From assembly GCF_018129405.1 (NCBI RefSeq), contig NZ_JAFCLP010000003.1, positions 402,001 to 466,000 of the forward strand: a DNA stretch of 64,000 bases. Direction: 5' to 3'. A model generated the notes under the pieces. That model saw nothing but the letters and a program-made list of their open reading frames with translations, did no database searches and had not been told where the DNA came from. Each line of letters starts with the position of its first letter. The stretch's first letter is position 1. The translations under genes and the position numbers were made by a program. This DNA comes from Bradyrhizobium iriomotense. GTDB taxonomy: Bacteria > Pseudomonadota > Alphaproteobacteria > Rhizobiales > Xanthobacteraceae. Below, piece by piece: positions 18,875 to 27,880 of this stretch.

Positions 18875-19414
18875 CTAGCGCTTCGCTGTCCGCACAAATC
18901 CCCACGCAGCGATCGCGGCCATCAGGAGCGAGATCAGCACGTTGTAGCCGGCGAGCGAGAGGCCGAGGAAGCGCCACTGCACCTCGTCGCAGCGGACCAC
19001 CTTCACCGTGTCGAGCTTCGACAGCAGATCAGCGGCGCTACCGAGATTGACCACGGGGCCGGAGCAATCCGTCGGGCCCTTCCAGAACCCCCATTCAACG
19101 CCGGAGTGGTAGGTGCCGAGGCCGGCATTGGCGAGGGTCGCCAGCGCGAGGATCGCAAGCCCTGCGAGCAGCAGCGGCCGCGGCGCGCCGGCGCGTGCCG
19201 CGAGCGCCGTCAGCGCGCCGAGCGGGATCGCGAGGTAATAGGCGTAGCGCTGCTCCAGGCACAGCGGACAGGGCAGGATTTCCAGCACGAGCTGGAAGAA
19301 CCAGGCGCCCGCGATCGTGGCTGCCGCGATCAGGGTCACCGCAAGCGAGGCGGCCAGCGCGGAGCTCGTGGCCGCCGGCTTGAACGCAGGTATTGCGGCA
19401 CTCTGGGTCGTCAC
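18875..19414 (-). CDS. dsbB: Disulfide bond formation protein B
   Basis: Four-helix inner-membrane quinone reductase (179 residues) that reoxidises DsbA. The periplasmic Cys pairs are C49-P-L-C52 (EILPCPLCLEQR) and C117/C142 (PTDCSG and VVRCDEVQW), matching the two redox-active pairs of DsbB. The start is GTG at 19414. It is not adjacent to a dsbA; the DsbA-family gene in the window is 5 kb away on the same strand. Confidence 0.9.
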   Translation of the reverse strand: MTTQSAAIPAFKPAATSSALAASLAVTLIAAATIAGAWFFQLVLEILPCPLCLEQRYAYYLAIPLGALTALAARAGAPRPLLLAGLAILALATLANAGLGTYHSGVEWGFWKGPTDCSGPVVNLGSAADLLSKLDTVKVVRCDEVQWRFLGLSLAGYNVLISLLMAAIAAWGFVRTAKR

Positions 19415-19573
19415 GGCAGCCTCTTTCCGATCGGTCGCGCTCCCATGCCTCTAGCCCCGGCCCAAGCGGCTGTCGAGAACGACAGGGATCACTTTGGCGC
19501 GGGTTGACCCCGCCTTGTCCATGGCTATAGTCCGCCGGCTTCGCGACGCCCTCCTTGGAGGGGCCGACCGAGG

Positions 19574-19658
19574 GCCCCTGTGGCGGAACTGGTAGACGCG
19601 CTCGACTCAAAATCGAGTTCCGCAAGGAGTGCTGGTTCGATTCCGGCCAGGGGCACCA
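19574..19658 (+). tRNA. tRNA-Leu (anticodon CAA)
   Basis: An 85-base class II tRNA. The acceptor stem is GCCCCTG (19574-19580) with CAGGGGC (19648-19654), then A and an encoded CCA. The anticodon stem CTCGA/TCGAG encloses CTCAAAA, so the anticodon is CAA at 19608-19610. A long variable arm and a T-arm with GGTTCGATTCC are present. It reads leucine UUG codons. Confidence 0.93.
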
Positions 19659-19715
19659 CGCTTCGCCCTTCGGGCTTCGCGTGGCGCGGCCATGCGAAGC
19701 CCGAAGGGTGAAGCG
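19659..19715. repeat. Long palindrome immediately after tRNA-Leu
   Basis: A 22-bp inverted repeat with one G-T type mismatch (starting CGCTTCGCCCTTCGGGCT) and a 13-base loop begins at the first base after the tRNA CCA. A further short dyad, GTCCG...CGGAC, follows at about 19717-19750. It may act as terminator or processing signal, or be one of the genome's interspersed palindromes; the rest of the spacer to 19839 shows nothing else. Confidence 0.7.
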
Positions 19716-19839
19716 TGTCCGGCGAAGCCTCTTGGCGAAGACGGACTGGCTCAACACAGCTCAATCTCCCGCGCCCTAGCAATCGTCACATCCCCACTGT
19801 ATAAGCCGGTAGCTTCTTCCGTAACTCGAAGGAGCTCAC

Positions 19840-20142
19840 ATGAACGACCTGCACGCGTGGCTTTCCGAACAGCACCACGGCCTGCGAACCTTCCGGACAT
19901 TTCAACAGAAGCTCGAGACGCTCGGCCGGGACGATCCCGCCCAGCGCGGCCTGTGCCGCCTGTTGAGCAGCCTCGTCGGCAGCTATGTCGAGGCCTATGA
20001 CGAGGCCCCGCTGCCGGTCGAAGTCGCCGACAGCGCCTATCACCGCCTGCTGACGCTGGTCGCGAGCATCGATCTGAATGCGGACGCCGACCGCCGGCTC
20101 GCCGACATCAACCGCGTGGCGGAGAGCCAGCTCTGGCAGTGA
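19840..20142 (+). CDS. Hypothetical protein, about 100 residues
   Basis: A small soluble protein of 100 residues, mostly helical in appearance (LCRLLSSLVGSYVEAYDEAP). It has no signal peptide, no Cys and no recognised domain. A good GAAGGAG ribosome site lies six bases before the ATG, and coding-strand base use looks normal for the genome. It is followed by a convergent gene. Confidence 0.6.
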   Translation: MNDLHAWLSEQHHGLRTFRTFQQKLETLGRDDPAQRGLCRLLSSLVGSYVEAYDEAPLPVEVADSAYHRLLTLVASIDLNADADRRLADINRVAESQLWQ

Positions 20143-20166
20143 GGCGACGCCGCCGCGTCGGCTCGA

Positions 20167-20628
20167 TCACGACAGGCGGGTGTAGATCGTGTTCATCGTG
20201 TAGTCCTTGCTTGGACCCGACGCCACATGACGAACGACGAACGTTCCATCCAGCAGGAACATGTAGGCCGACCGATACTCGTCGCGCCTGCAGAGATGGC
20301 GCGCATGTCCGCTCAGCTCTCCTCCGGAAGACGCGGACAGTGAAATTTCGTGAAACAGCCGCGGTGGATCTTCCTTGAAGAAGACCTTGAATCCTCCGTC
20401 GCTGTTGCTGAAGACGTATTCGCGTTCGGCCTGCACCGTGGTGCCGTCCGCGAGCTTCAGTTGTCCCTGCTCGCGATAGGCCAACCGCTCCCTGTCGAGT
20501 GGCGTGAAGGTCGCGATACCCTGCATCGTGGCCTGGCCTTCGATGACCCGGTTGAAGGACCACGATCCGACCAGCTTTTTCGTGACTTCAGAGGCTTCGC
20601 CCCAGCGATCGATCGTGGCTTCGTTCAT
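20167..20628 (-). CDS. DUF6314-family protein
   Basis: A 153-residue soluble protein. The pattern KLVGSWSFNRVIEGQATMQG at the N-terminus, followed by ARHLCRRDEYRSAYMF and ASGPSKDYTMNTIYTRLS, matches what I know of DUF6314, a small lipocalin-like beta-barrel family without assigned function. No signal peptide is present. It stands alone between two hypothetical genes. Confidence 0.7.
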   Translation of the reverse strand: MNEATIDRWGEASEVTKKLVGSWSFNRVIEGQATMQGIATFTPLDRERLAYREQGQLKLADGTTVQAEREYVFSNSDGGFKVFFKEDPPRLFHEISLSASSGGELSGHARHLCRRDEYRSAYMFLLDGTFVVRHVASGPSKDYTMNTIYTRLS

Positions 20629-20733
20629 ATCTTCAGGCCCGCGCGTTAACCAACCGGTCCGGACTTGCCAGAGCCGCTGCCGGGAGTTCGACTTCAGCGA
20701 ACCGATACCTATATCCTACCGCAACGCATATCG

Positions 20734-20985
20734 ATGCAGCGAGCAGCTTTGATGGCCAGACGACGCACGACGGAAGCGGACGCCGACGACCTCCCCCGCT
20801 ATTTCGTCTGGGTCCGGGGCCTCGAAGGCCCCGAGCCACAGAAATGGATGGCGATGGATTTCGGCATCGGCGACTGGAAGCGGCCGCTGGTGCTGGCCTA
20901 TCTGGAGCTGCCCTCGGACGAGCGGCATCTGCCGCTGTCGACGCTGGCGCGGCGTTATCCGCCGCCGCGGGTGGACGTCCTCTAG
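20734..20985 (+). CDS. Hypothetical protein, about 80 residues
   Basis: An 83-residue basic protein (MQRAALMARRRTTEADADDL) with a Trp-rich middle (YFVWVRGLEGPEPQKWMAMD). The start is unsure: the ATG at 20752 is an alternative and neither has a strong ribosome site. No family is recognised. The 260 bp to the next gene show nothing I can name. Confidence 0.5.
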   Translation: MQRAALMARRRTTEADADDLPRYFVWVRGLEGPEPQKWMAMDFGIGDWKRPLVLAYLELPSDERHLPLSTLARRYPPPRVDVL

Positions 20986-21245
20986 GGCAAGTTGGGCGCA
21001 GCCGTCACCCACCGCTTCCCTGTTCGCTGAAACAGAAGAGACGGCCCCGCCCCGCAAGACAGAAGTATTCACGACCGGCATTCCGTGGGTCCGGCCGCGG
21101 CGAGGTGGCACGTTCCTGCTTGCTACCTCAGCGGGATTGTGTACAGAATACATCCCATTTCATGACGCAACCATTGATTGAATAGAGGGAATGCAGCCCG
21201 ACGCGGGCCTGAAGCGCTTTCTCGCGAAATTGCCGGAGAAGCCCC

Positions 21246-23975
21246 ATGTCACATCATGATGGCGCGCCGAACATTGATACTGCCGAACCGGAACATCCAC
21301 ATCGCGATGTGAAGGCTGGCGGCGCGACAGACACCGCCCCGGCAAGACGCAAGCTGGTGCTGTTCGCCGACGGCACGGGCAATGCGTTCACAACCCAGGA
21401 ATCCAGCGTCTGGCGGCTCTACGAGGCGCTCGACCACACCCAGCCGGACCAGATCTCCCACTACATCAAGGGCGTGGGCACCGCCGGCTGGGCGCCGCTC
21501 GCAGCCCTCGACGGCGCCACCGGTTTCGGCGTGCCCTCCAACGTCCGCAAGCTCTATCGCTTTCTGTGCTGGAATTGGCGCGAGGGCGACGAGATCTACA
21601 TCTTCGGCTTCAGCCGCGGCGCCTTCACCGCGCGCACACTGGCGTCCATGATCGCGAGCCAGGGCCTCGTGCCCGCGGAGATCGACGGCATCCCCGTGTC
21701 GCACGAGGAGATGGAACGCAACGCGATGGCCGCGTGGCGGGAATACCGCCGCGACACCGTGCCGATGAAAAAGAGCCTGCCGACGATCTGGATCGCTCGC
21801 CTGATCCGCGATCTCCTGCTCTATCTCTATCATTCGATCTGCGGGCACCGTTCCTATGCCGACGTCCTCGCGGCGATGAACGGCCGCAAGGACATCGACA
21901 TCGAATTCCTCGGACTGTTCGACACGGTCGAGGCCTTCGGCGTCCCGATCGAGGAACTGCGCGTCGCGATCGACTGGGCGATCTGGCCGATCTCGTTCCG
22001 CAATCACCGGCCCTCGCGCAAGGTGAAGCACGTCTGTCATGCGCTGGCGCTGGACGACGAGCGGACCACATTCCATCCGCTGCGGATCGACCAGAGCCAT
22101 CTGGCGGCCGGCCAGACGGTCGAGGAAGTATGGTTCGCCGGCGTCCATTCCGACGTCGGCGGCGGCTATCCCGAATCCACGCTGTCGTTCGTGCCGCTGG
22201 TCTGGATGGCCGATCGGCTCAGCGGCAGGCTCCGGTTTCAGGACGGTGAGATCGAGCACTTCAAGGAATATCAATCGGCGATCGGACCGATGCACGATTC
22301 GCGCAGCGGCGCCGCGGTGCTCTACCGCTATGGGCCGCGCCCGGTCCTCGCCGGCGAGGTCAATGGCGGACTGCCGGTCGTGCATTTCGCCGTCATCGAA
22401 CGCATGCTGTTCGGCTGCGACGCCTATGCGCCGATCATGCTTCCGGCGGACTCACTGGTGCTGATGCCGGATGGACGCAAGCTGAACCTGATGGCGGACG
22501 CCACGAGCGAGGACATGAAGCAGGCCTATCTCGCCAAGGCCCAGGGTCCGCGGCGCAAGACGGAGGCCGAAGCCTTCACGCTGATGAATGTGCCCAGCCC
22601 CGAAATGGCGCGGCTCACGCGCGACACCGTGTGGTGGCGGCGCGTCGCCTATTTCTCGCTGCTGTTCATGGTCGGCGTGATCGCCGTCTGGCCGTGGGTG
22701 GCGCGCAGCCTGATCGGGGTGTCGAAGGACAATGGCCTGCAAGGCACTCTGTTTCTGCGCATCGTCGCCACCATTGATTGGCTCGTCGGCGGCGTCCTGG
22801 GTCCGCTCGCCAATCTGGTCAGGAACGTTCTGCCATCCTATGCCGCACCGTGGCTGGACATCGCGCTGTACTACCCGTTCGCCACCTCGCTCGTCCTGAT
22901 CCTCACCTATGTGATCTGGCGCAGGAACACGGTGCTGCGCGACACCATCCAGGAGCGCGCGCGGCTGGCCTGGAGCGAGCAACGCCGCATGGCAAGCCGG
23001 CAGCAGCATGTCGACGATCCCGGCCTGCTGCTAGGATTTGCCCGATGGATGCGGCTGAATGCCGGGCCGGCCCGCTGGCTCATCGCCAGGCTCGTGCTGC
23101 CCGGGATTTTCCTGTTCATCATCTTTTACTCGGCGCTGCTCATCGCATCGACCAGCGTCTTCACAGCCCGCACCGCGACCGGAAATATTTGCGCGACGTC
23201 CGGGCAGAGTTCAGGAACGCCGGTGTCCGACGAGCCGACCGATGCGCGCGGCCGCTTCGCGACCAATGAATTCTGCTGGTGGAGCGGCCTTGCAGTCGAG
23301 AAGGGACGCAAATATCGCGTCTGGATCCAGATCGAAGATCCCTGGTTCGACCGCACCATCATGAGCGGGACGAACGGCTTCAAGACCTATTTCGGGCGTC
23401 ATTACCTCGCCTTGCCTACTCTCCGCCTGTTCGGCGCCGACTGGTTCCAGCCTGTCGTTCGCGTCGGCGCGAAGGGGATGAGCGACATCCCGCTTCAGGC
23501 CGTCAACGTCATGCCGGCCGACGAGTTGCCAAGACGCATGCATCCGACCATTCCAGCTGAGGACGATGCCGACAAGAGCAAGGGCCGGTATCCCATCCGG
23601 CTCGACAAGACCGGGGAATACGAGGCGCTTCCGAACGACAATCCGCTCAAGCTCGCGATCGGCAAGCTCGCCGATTTCGAGCCGATGCCAAAAGATCCTG
23701 TCGCGCGCACGATCTGGGAAGGCCAAGACCTGTCGGGACGGCTGGTCGCGGAATTCGTTGCGCCCGACGCCGGCGACCTGTTCTTCTACGTCAACGACGC
23801 CGTCCAGATCTACCCGACCCTGCTGCCGGCCTGGTTGCGCCCGGCAAAGCTCGACGCGATCCAGGGGCCGTACGATCAGTTCTACAGGAACAATGCCGGC
23901 ACGGCACGCATCGTCGTACAGCGGCTGCCGAGCCCGCCCATGCCAACGGATAAGCCGGCTCCGGCGAAGCAGTAG
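21246..23975 (+). CDS. DUF2235 hydrolase with membrane segments
   Basis: A 909-residue protein. The N-terminal 380 residues form the DUF2235 alpha/beta-hydrolase domain. It opens RKLVLFADGTGNAFTTQ and has the nucleophile elbow GFSRG (Ser123), the acid in FLGLFDTVEAFG and the His in VWFAGVHSDVGGGYPES. DUF2235 includes Tle1-type phospholipase effectors of type VI secretion. Here, however, three hydrophobic segments follow (about residues 470-495, 535-560 and 620-645), then a 260-residue tail, so this looks membrane-anchored rather than secreted. No T6SS genes are in the window. The lipid substrate is inferred, not shown. Confidence 0.75.
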   Translation: MSHHDGAPNIDTAEPEHPHRDVKAGGATDTAPARRKLVLFADGTGNAFTTQESSVWRLYEALDHTQPDQISHYIKGVGTAGWAPLAALDGATGFGVPSNVRKLYRFLCWNWREGDEIYIFGFSRGAFTARTLASMIASQGLVPAEIDGIPVSHEEMERNAMAAWREYRRDTVPMKKSLPTIWIARLIRDLLLYLYHSICGHRSYADVLAAMNGRKDIDIEFLGLFDTVEAFGVPIEELRVAIDWAIWPISFRNHRPSRKVKHVCHALALDDERTTFHPLRIDQSHLAAGQTVEEVWFAGVHSDVGGGYPESTLSFVPLVWMADRLSGRLRFQDGEIEHFKEYQSAIGPMHDSRSGAAVLYRYGPRPVLAGEVNGGLPVVHFAVIERMLFGCDAYAPIMLPADSLVLMPDGRKLNLMADATSEDMKQAYLAKAQGPRRKTEAEAFTLMNVPSPEMARLTRDTVWWRRVAYFSLLFMVGVIAVWPWVARSLIGVSKDNGLQGTLFLRIVATIDWLVGGVLGPLANLVRNVLPSYAAPWLDIALYYPFATSLVLILTYVIWRRNTVLRDTIQERARLAWSEQRRMASRQQHVDDPGLLLGFARWMRLNAGPARWLIARLVLPGIFLFIIFYSALLIASTSVFTARTATGNICATSGQSSGTPVSDEPTDARGRFATNEFCWWSGLAVEKGRKYRVWIQIEDPWFDRTIMSGTNGFKTYFGRHYLALPTLRLFGADWFQPVVRVGAKGMSDIPLQAVNVMPADELPRRMHPTIPAEDDADKSKGRYPIRLDKTGEYEALPNDNPLKLAIGKLADFEPMPKDPVARTIWEGQDLSGRLVAEFVAPDAGDLFFYVNDAVQIYPTLLPAWLRPAKLDAIQGPYDQFYRNNAGTARIVVQRLPSPPMPTDKPAPAKQ

Positions 23976-24091
23976 GCTCCCACCCGGGGCGCCGTTTGAT
24001 CGCGCCCCCATGATTATGGGTGTCGCGCCCTCCACGCTGCGGCTAAGCTTGGCCTTGCGCCGCGGGGGACACGTGGTGCGGGACCATAAAC

Positions 24092-24775
24092 ATGAGCGAA
24101 CAGGGCGAGACCGGTGAAGCCATCACCATCCTCCTCGTCGAGGACGATGCGCCGACCTGCTGGCGGCTCCAGGACGCGCTGGTCAAGGCCGGCTACGAGG
24201 TGCGCAGCGCCGGCACGCTGGCGGAGGCCCGCTCGGCGCTGGCAGAGGCGGCCCCGCGCGTGCTGCTCACCGATCTCAGGCTTCCCGACGGCCACGGCGT
24301 CGAACTGATCCGAGAGATCCGGCAGCGCTTTCCCGACACCGAGATCATGGTGATCTCGGCGCTCGGCGATGAAGAGAGCGTGATCTCGGCGATCACGGTC
24401 GGTGCCACCGGCTACCTGCTCAAGGATGCCTTCCCCACCGATATCGCCACCACCGTGCGCGATCTGGTCGCCGGCCATTCCCCGATCTCGGCCTCGATCG
24501 CCCGTTTCATCGTGCGCCGAACGCAAGGTGCAGCGCAGAGTTCGGCCGAACCGTCGCCGGGTCCCGTGCTCAACACGGCCAAGCTGACCCCGCGCGAGAT
24601 CGACATCCTCTGGGGCATCGCAAAAGGCTTCAGCTACGCCGAGATCGCGAGCCATCTCGGCCTGTCCAGGCAGACCGTGCCCGGGCACATCAAGAATATC
24701 TATCGCAAGCTCGAGGTGCACACGCGTAGCGAAGCGGTGTTCGAGGCGGTGCAGCAGGGCCTGATCAAGCTGTGA
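24092..24775 (+). CDS. NarL/LuxR-type response regulator
   Basis: Two-component response regulator (227 residues). The receiver domain spans about residues 10-130 with the acidic pair EDD near 17-19, the phospho-acceptor Asp61 (LLTDLRLPDGHG) and the Lys in YLLKDA. The C-terminal LuxR-type helix-turn-helix is LTPREIDILWGIAKGFSYAE onwards. The sensor kinase gene follows with a GTGA overlap, so the pair is translationally coupled and almost certainly cognate. Confidence 0.92.
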   Translation: MSEQGETGEAITILLVEDDAPTCWRLQDALVKAGYEVRSAGTLAEARSALAEAAPRVLLTDLRLPDGHGVELIREIRQRFPDTEIMVISALGDEESVISAITVGATGYLLKDAFPTDIATTVRDLVAGHSPISASIARFIVRRTQGAAQSSAEPSPGPVLNTAKLTPREIDILWGIAKGFSYAEIASHLGLSRQTVPGHIKNIYRKLEVHTRSEAVFEAVQQGLIKL

Positions 24776-26682
24776 GCGAGATCGCGGCGAAGGCACCGAC
24801 ACGCCCGCGGCGCCGGCTGATCGCGTCGCGCCTCGTGCCCTATCTGCTGCTCCAGGCGCTGATCGTGATCGCCACCATCCTCGGGCTGCGGCTGGTGCCG
24901 CCGGACGACCCCGACGATTATGCCGTGTCCGAATTCACCCTGCGGGAGAACGGCGCGGCGCAGCCGGTGACGCTGCCGCACTACACCTCGTCGCGCTATT
25001 CACTTGGTGATCCACCGCTCTACAACGGCACTTTCAACTTCAGGAGCGGTGACGCGGCGACGGCATGGTCGGTGTTCCTGCCGCGTTTCAGCAATGGCGT
25101 CGAGGTCGCAGTCAACGGCGTCGTGGTGATGGATTCGCGGCGCGACGATACGGCCAACCGGCCCGACCGCAACACGCCTGCGATCGCGCTGATCCCGTCA
25201 TCGCTGCTGCGTGACGGACCGAACCGACTCACGGTGCGGCTGTTCGTATGGGGCCCGCTGAAGGGATTCCTAGATAGCGTCTATGTCGGGCCGGACGCGA
25301 GCTTGCGGCCGGCTTACGAGACCCGTGCGCTGCTGTTCGTCACCCTGCCGGTGGTGTTTTCCGCCTGGCAGTCGCTGCTCGCCGTGATCCTCGCCATCAT
25401 GTGGCTGATGCGGCGCCGCGAGCCGGTCTATGGCGTGCTGGCCGCTGGCATGCTGGTCGGCGCGGTGCAGGCCTTCGTGCCGGCGCCGGTGCCGCCGGCG
25501 CCCTATCCGCGGCTCGCCGCCATATTGCTGGCGTCCGCGCCGATCGAAAGCGCGCTGGTCGTGGTGTTCGCGGTGCTGTTCTTCGGCTGGCGCTGGCCGC
25601 GCTACGGCCTGCTGCTGTTCGCGCCGGGCCTGATCATCCTGGCCGTCGGACTTTTCGCCGGCCAGCCTGTGCCGCGCATCACCTTCCTGTTCCTCGGCGT
25701 GCCGACGGTCGGCCTGTGCCTGATGCTGCTCGCATTCATCGTGACCAAGGCGGTGATCAAGCGACAGGATGCGGCGAGCTTCACGATCGGCTGCGCGGTG
25801 TCGATCGTGCTGACCTGCTGGTTTCACGACATGCTCTCGGTGTTCGAGATCGTGCCGGACGAGCGCATCTTCGTCACGCGGCTGTCCTATTCGGCGATGC
25901 TGGTCGCGATCGGCGCCGGGCTGACCTGGCGCTTCGCCCGCGCACTGAACCAGGTCGACAGCTTTGCCGGACAGCTCGTGGCGCGCGTGCGCGAGGCCGA
26001 GGAGCGGCTGAAGGCGAGCTTTGCCCGCGAGGAGGAGCGCGCCCGCGCGGCCGCACTCGCCAATGAGCGCACCCGGCTGATGCGCGACCTCCATGACGGC
26101 CTCGGCGGCCAGCTCGTCAGCATCGTCGCGCTCTCCGAGCGCGGCCATGAGGGGGCGACCATCACGGACGCCGCCCGCGCAGCACTGAAGGATCTGCGCC
26201 TCGTCATCGATTCCATGGATGACATGGGCGGCGACCTCATGCTCGCGCTCGGCTCCTGGCGCGAACGCGCCACGGCACAATTGCGGCCGCACGACATCGC
26301 GCTCGACTGGCGCGTGGCGACGCCGCAGGGCTTGCCGCTGCATCCGGAACTGCGACCATGGCACGTGATCCAGGTCGTGCGTATCCTCGACGAGGCCGTG
26401 ACCAATGCCGTCAAGCATGCGCAGGCCGGGAACGTCGCGGTGACCATCGAGACGCTCGACGGAGGTCAGGGACCGTATGGCGTGATCAGCGTGACCGACG
26501 ACGGCCGCGGTTTTGCGCCTTCGGGCAACGGCGCGAGCCAGACCGCACGGGGCTTGCGCAATATGAGAAGCCGCGCCGCGTGCTGTGGGGCGGTGCTCGA
26601 TCTCAGCTCGGACGGCTCGGGCACGCGGGTGCGGCTGCAATTGCCGCAGGTTTTTCCCGACAGCGACGCCGCCGGCGGCTGA
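24772..26682 (+). CDS. Sensor histidine kinase, NarX/DegS class, with periplasmic and multi-helix sensor region
   Basis: A 636-residue kinase starting with GTG inside the response-regulator stop. The order is: a helix at about 20-40; a periplasmic domain at about 45-180 that includes SVFLPRFSNGVEVAVNGVVV, reminiscent of the jelly-roll 7TMR-DISM extracellular domain; seven or so membrane helices at about 185-390; a coiled coil; the HisKA_3 box RLMRDLHDGLGGQ (His441); and an ATPase domain with ILDEAVTNAVKHA (N box) and VTDDGRGF (G1 box). This layout fits carbohydrate- or envelope-sensing 7TM kinases. The ligand is unknown. Confidence 0.85.
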   Translation: MSEIAAKAPTRPRRRLIASRLVPYLLLQALIVIATILGLRLVPPDDPDDYAVSEFTLRENGAAQPVTLPHYTSSRYSLGDPPLYNGTFNFRSGDAATAWSVFLPRFSNGVEVAVNGVVVMDSRRDDTANRPDRNTPAIALIPSSLLRDGPNRLTVRLFVWGPLKGFLDSVYVGPDASLRPAYETRALLFVTLPVVFSAWQSLLAVILAIMWLMRRREPVYGVLAAGMLVGAVQAFVPAPVPPAPYPRLAAILLASAPIESALVVVFAVLFFGWRWPRYGLLLFAPGLIILAVGLFAGQPVPRITFLFLGVPTVGLCLMLLAFIVTKAVIKRQDAASFTIGCAVSIVLTCWFHDMLSVFEIVPDERIFVTRLSYSAMLVAIGAGLTWRFARALNQVDSFAGQLVARVREAEERLKASFAREEERARAAALANERTRLMRDLHDGLGGQLVSIVALSERGHEGATITDAARAALKDLRLVIDSMDDMGGDLMLALGSWRERATAQLRPHDIALDWRVATPQGLPLHPELRPWHVIQVVRILDEAVTNAVKHAQAGNVAVTIETLDGGQGPYGVISVTDDGRGFAPSGNGASQTARGLRNMRSRAACCGAVLDLSSDGSGTRVRLQLPQVFPDSDAAGG

Positions 26683-26797
26683 AAAGCCCCCTCCCCGAAC
26701 GTGTGGGACGCGCGGAGAGAGGGAACGGGCCGGAGTGTTTTGCCCTGCGGAGGACGGGGGGTTCGTCCGCTGGGCTCCTTTGCCCGAAACTCTTCTT

Positions 26798-26937
26798 CCT
26801 CTCCCCGCTTGCGGGGAGAGGGTTGGGGTGAGGGGGAGTCTCCACAAAGACGGTGACAGTTTGACTCGTGGAGAGTCCCCCTCACCCGAATTCGAGCTAC
26901 GCTCGAATTCGACCTCTCCCCGCAAGCGGGGCGAGGT
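26798..26937. repeat. Composite palindromic repeat (CTCTCCCCGC family, intact copy)
   Basis: A 140-bp element built of nested stems. It has a first hairpin CCTCTCCCCGC/GCGGGGAGAGG, then long outer arms (GGGGTGAGGGGGA pairing with TCCCCCTCACCC), an inner hairpin GAATTCGAGC-TAC-GCTCGAATTC and a last hairpin CCTCTCCCCGC-AAGC-GGGG. A second copy lies at about 31457-32871, split by the IS element. The upstream 26683-26797 holds a GC-rich stretch that appears to belong to the same repeat cluster; no gene is seen there. Confidence 0.85.
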
Positions 26938-26947
26938 GAAGAAAAGC

Positions 26948-27238
26948 TCAGCGGACGCCGACTCGATTGACCGGACCACCGCGATTCATCGGCGTGCCGG
27001 CACGGACACCAACGCCGGGCGCGCCGACACCGGGAGTCGCGATCGCAGCCGCCGCAACCGGGGCACCCGGAGCCACCACCACCGCCGCCGTCGGCCGCAC
27101 CACGCAGCCCTTGGGCACGCCGACGGTCTTGCAATAGACCACGGCCTGCGCCGGGCTCGTGCCCAGCGACACCATCGCCGCACCCGCCAGCACCATGACC
27201 GTCAGCCCGGCGCTCAGCGCTCCCGCTCTCTTCGACAT
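26948..27238 (-). CDS. Small exported Val/Ala/Gly-rich protein
   Basis: A 96-residue protein with a signal peptide (LSAGLTVMVLAGAAMVSLG) and a mature part of low complexity (PGAPVAAAAIATPGVGAPGV) ending in NRGGPVNRVGVR. One Cys pair lies in VVYCKTVGVPKGCVVRP. AGGAGAG stands six bases before the ATG. It is of a kind common in Bradyrhizobium envelopes, with no function known to me. Confidence 0.65.
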   Translation of the reverse strand: MSKRAGALSAGLTVMVLAGAAMVSLGTSPAQAVVYCKTVGVPKGCVVRPTAAVVVAPGAPVAAAAIATPGVGAPGVGVRAGTPMNRGGPVNRVGVR

Positions 27239-27473
27239 CTTGCTCTCCTGCTTCCCGTTCGGCGCCCGATGCAATTCACCGGGTCTCGCAGCCGACGTGC
27301 AGTCTGAATGGCAAAAGACGGCGCGCGGATACATGCCATGAAGATGGGGGTGCAGCGGCCGAGGCGACGAGCCGATGCCATGAACATGGCATGGACCGGC
27401 AACTGCCGTTCGCGAGATGGTCCGGCCCGCTTGATCCCGAACGGGACCGCCGACAATCCCAAAGAGGTGCTTT

Positions 27474-27698
27474 ATGAAGATTTCGGTTCTTGCCGCGCTG
27501 CTGCTTGCCGCCACCGTCCTGCCCGCCGCAGCGCAATCCGGCCCCACGCCACAGGAGCAGATGGCCTGCCGCAGCGACGCCAGCAAGTTCTGCGCCGAAC
27601 ACATCGGCAAGCCGCCGCAGATGAACGCCTGCCTGCGCGAGAACAAGTCGAAGCTTTCCGACGGCTGCCGCAGGGTCGTGGAATCGCACGGGGGCTGA
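27474..27698 (+). CDS. Small exported Cys-rich-repeat protein
   Basis: A 74-residue exported protein with a signal peptide (MKISVLAALLLAATVLPAAA). The mature part has the CRSDASKFC and MNACLRENKSKLSDGC pattern, resembling one cysteine-rich GLG1-type repeat with four Cys. Such small periplasmic proteins are common in Rhizobiales and lack assigned roles. A ribosome site AGAGGTG precedes the ATG. It is followed directly by a palindromic repeat. Confidence 0.7.
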   Translation: MKISVLAALLLAATVLPAAAQSGPTPQEQMACRSDASKFCAEHIGKPPQMNACLRENKSKLSDGCRRVVESHGG

Positions 27699-27705
27699 TC
27701 CAGCC

Positions 27706-27812
27706 GTCATTCCGGGGCGCGCCATCGGCGCGAGCCCGGAATCCATCGCGCTACGGTCACCGCGGATAAATGGATTCCGGGCCTGCGTGCTGCGCACGCA
27801 TCCCGGAATGAC
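27706..27812. repeat. GTCATTCCGGGG-family palindrome, copy 1
   Basis: Begins GTCATTCCGGG and ends CCGGAATGAC (107 bp). Inside are two hairpins with copy-specific stems: CGCGCC-ATC-GGCGCG and GCGTGC-TGC-GCACGC. Three more copies lie at 49531, 59026 and 63625. It sits between the Cys-rich protein gene and the GMC oxidoreductase gene. Confidence 0.88.
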
Positions 27813-27880
27813 GAGCTCTTGTTCCAAAGCACAAATCTTGCAAGCACTCCGCGACGTGAATGTCTTCGGAGTGCGCTTCA

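Noticed and set aside
21246-23975. T6SS effector locus
   Set aside because: Only the DUF2235 domain points that way; there is no VgrG, PAAR, immunity or secretion gene nearby and the protein has membrane helices.
25270-26979. Minus-strand open frame of 569 codons
   Set aside because: Antisense to the sensor kinase gene, which has clear kinase motifs; the composition is typical of a shadow frame.
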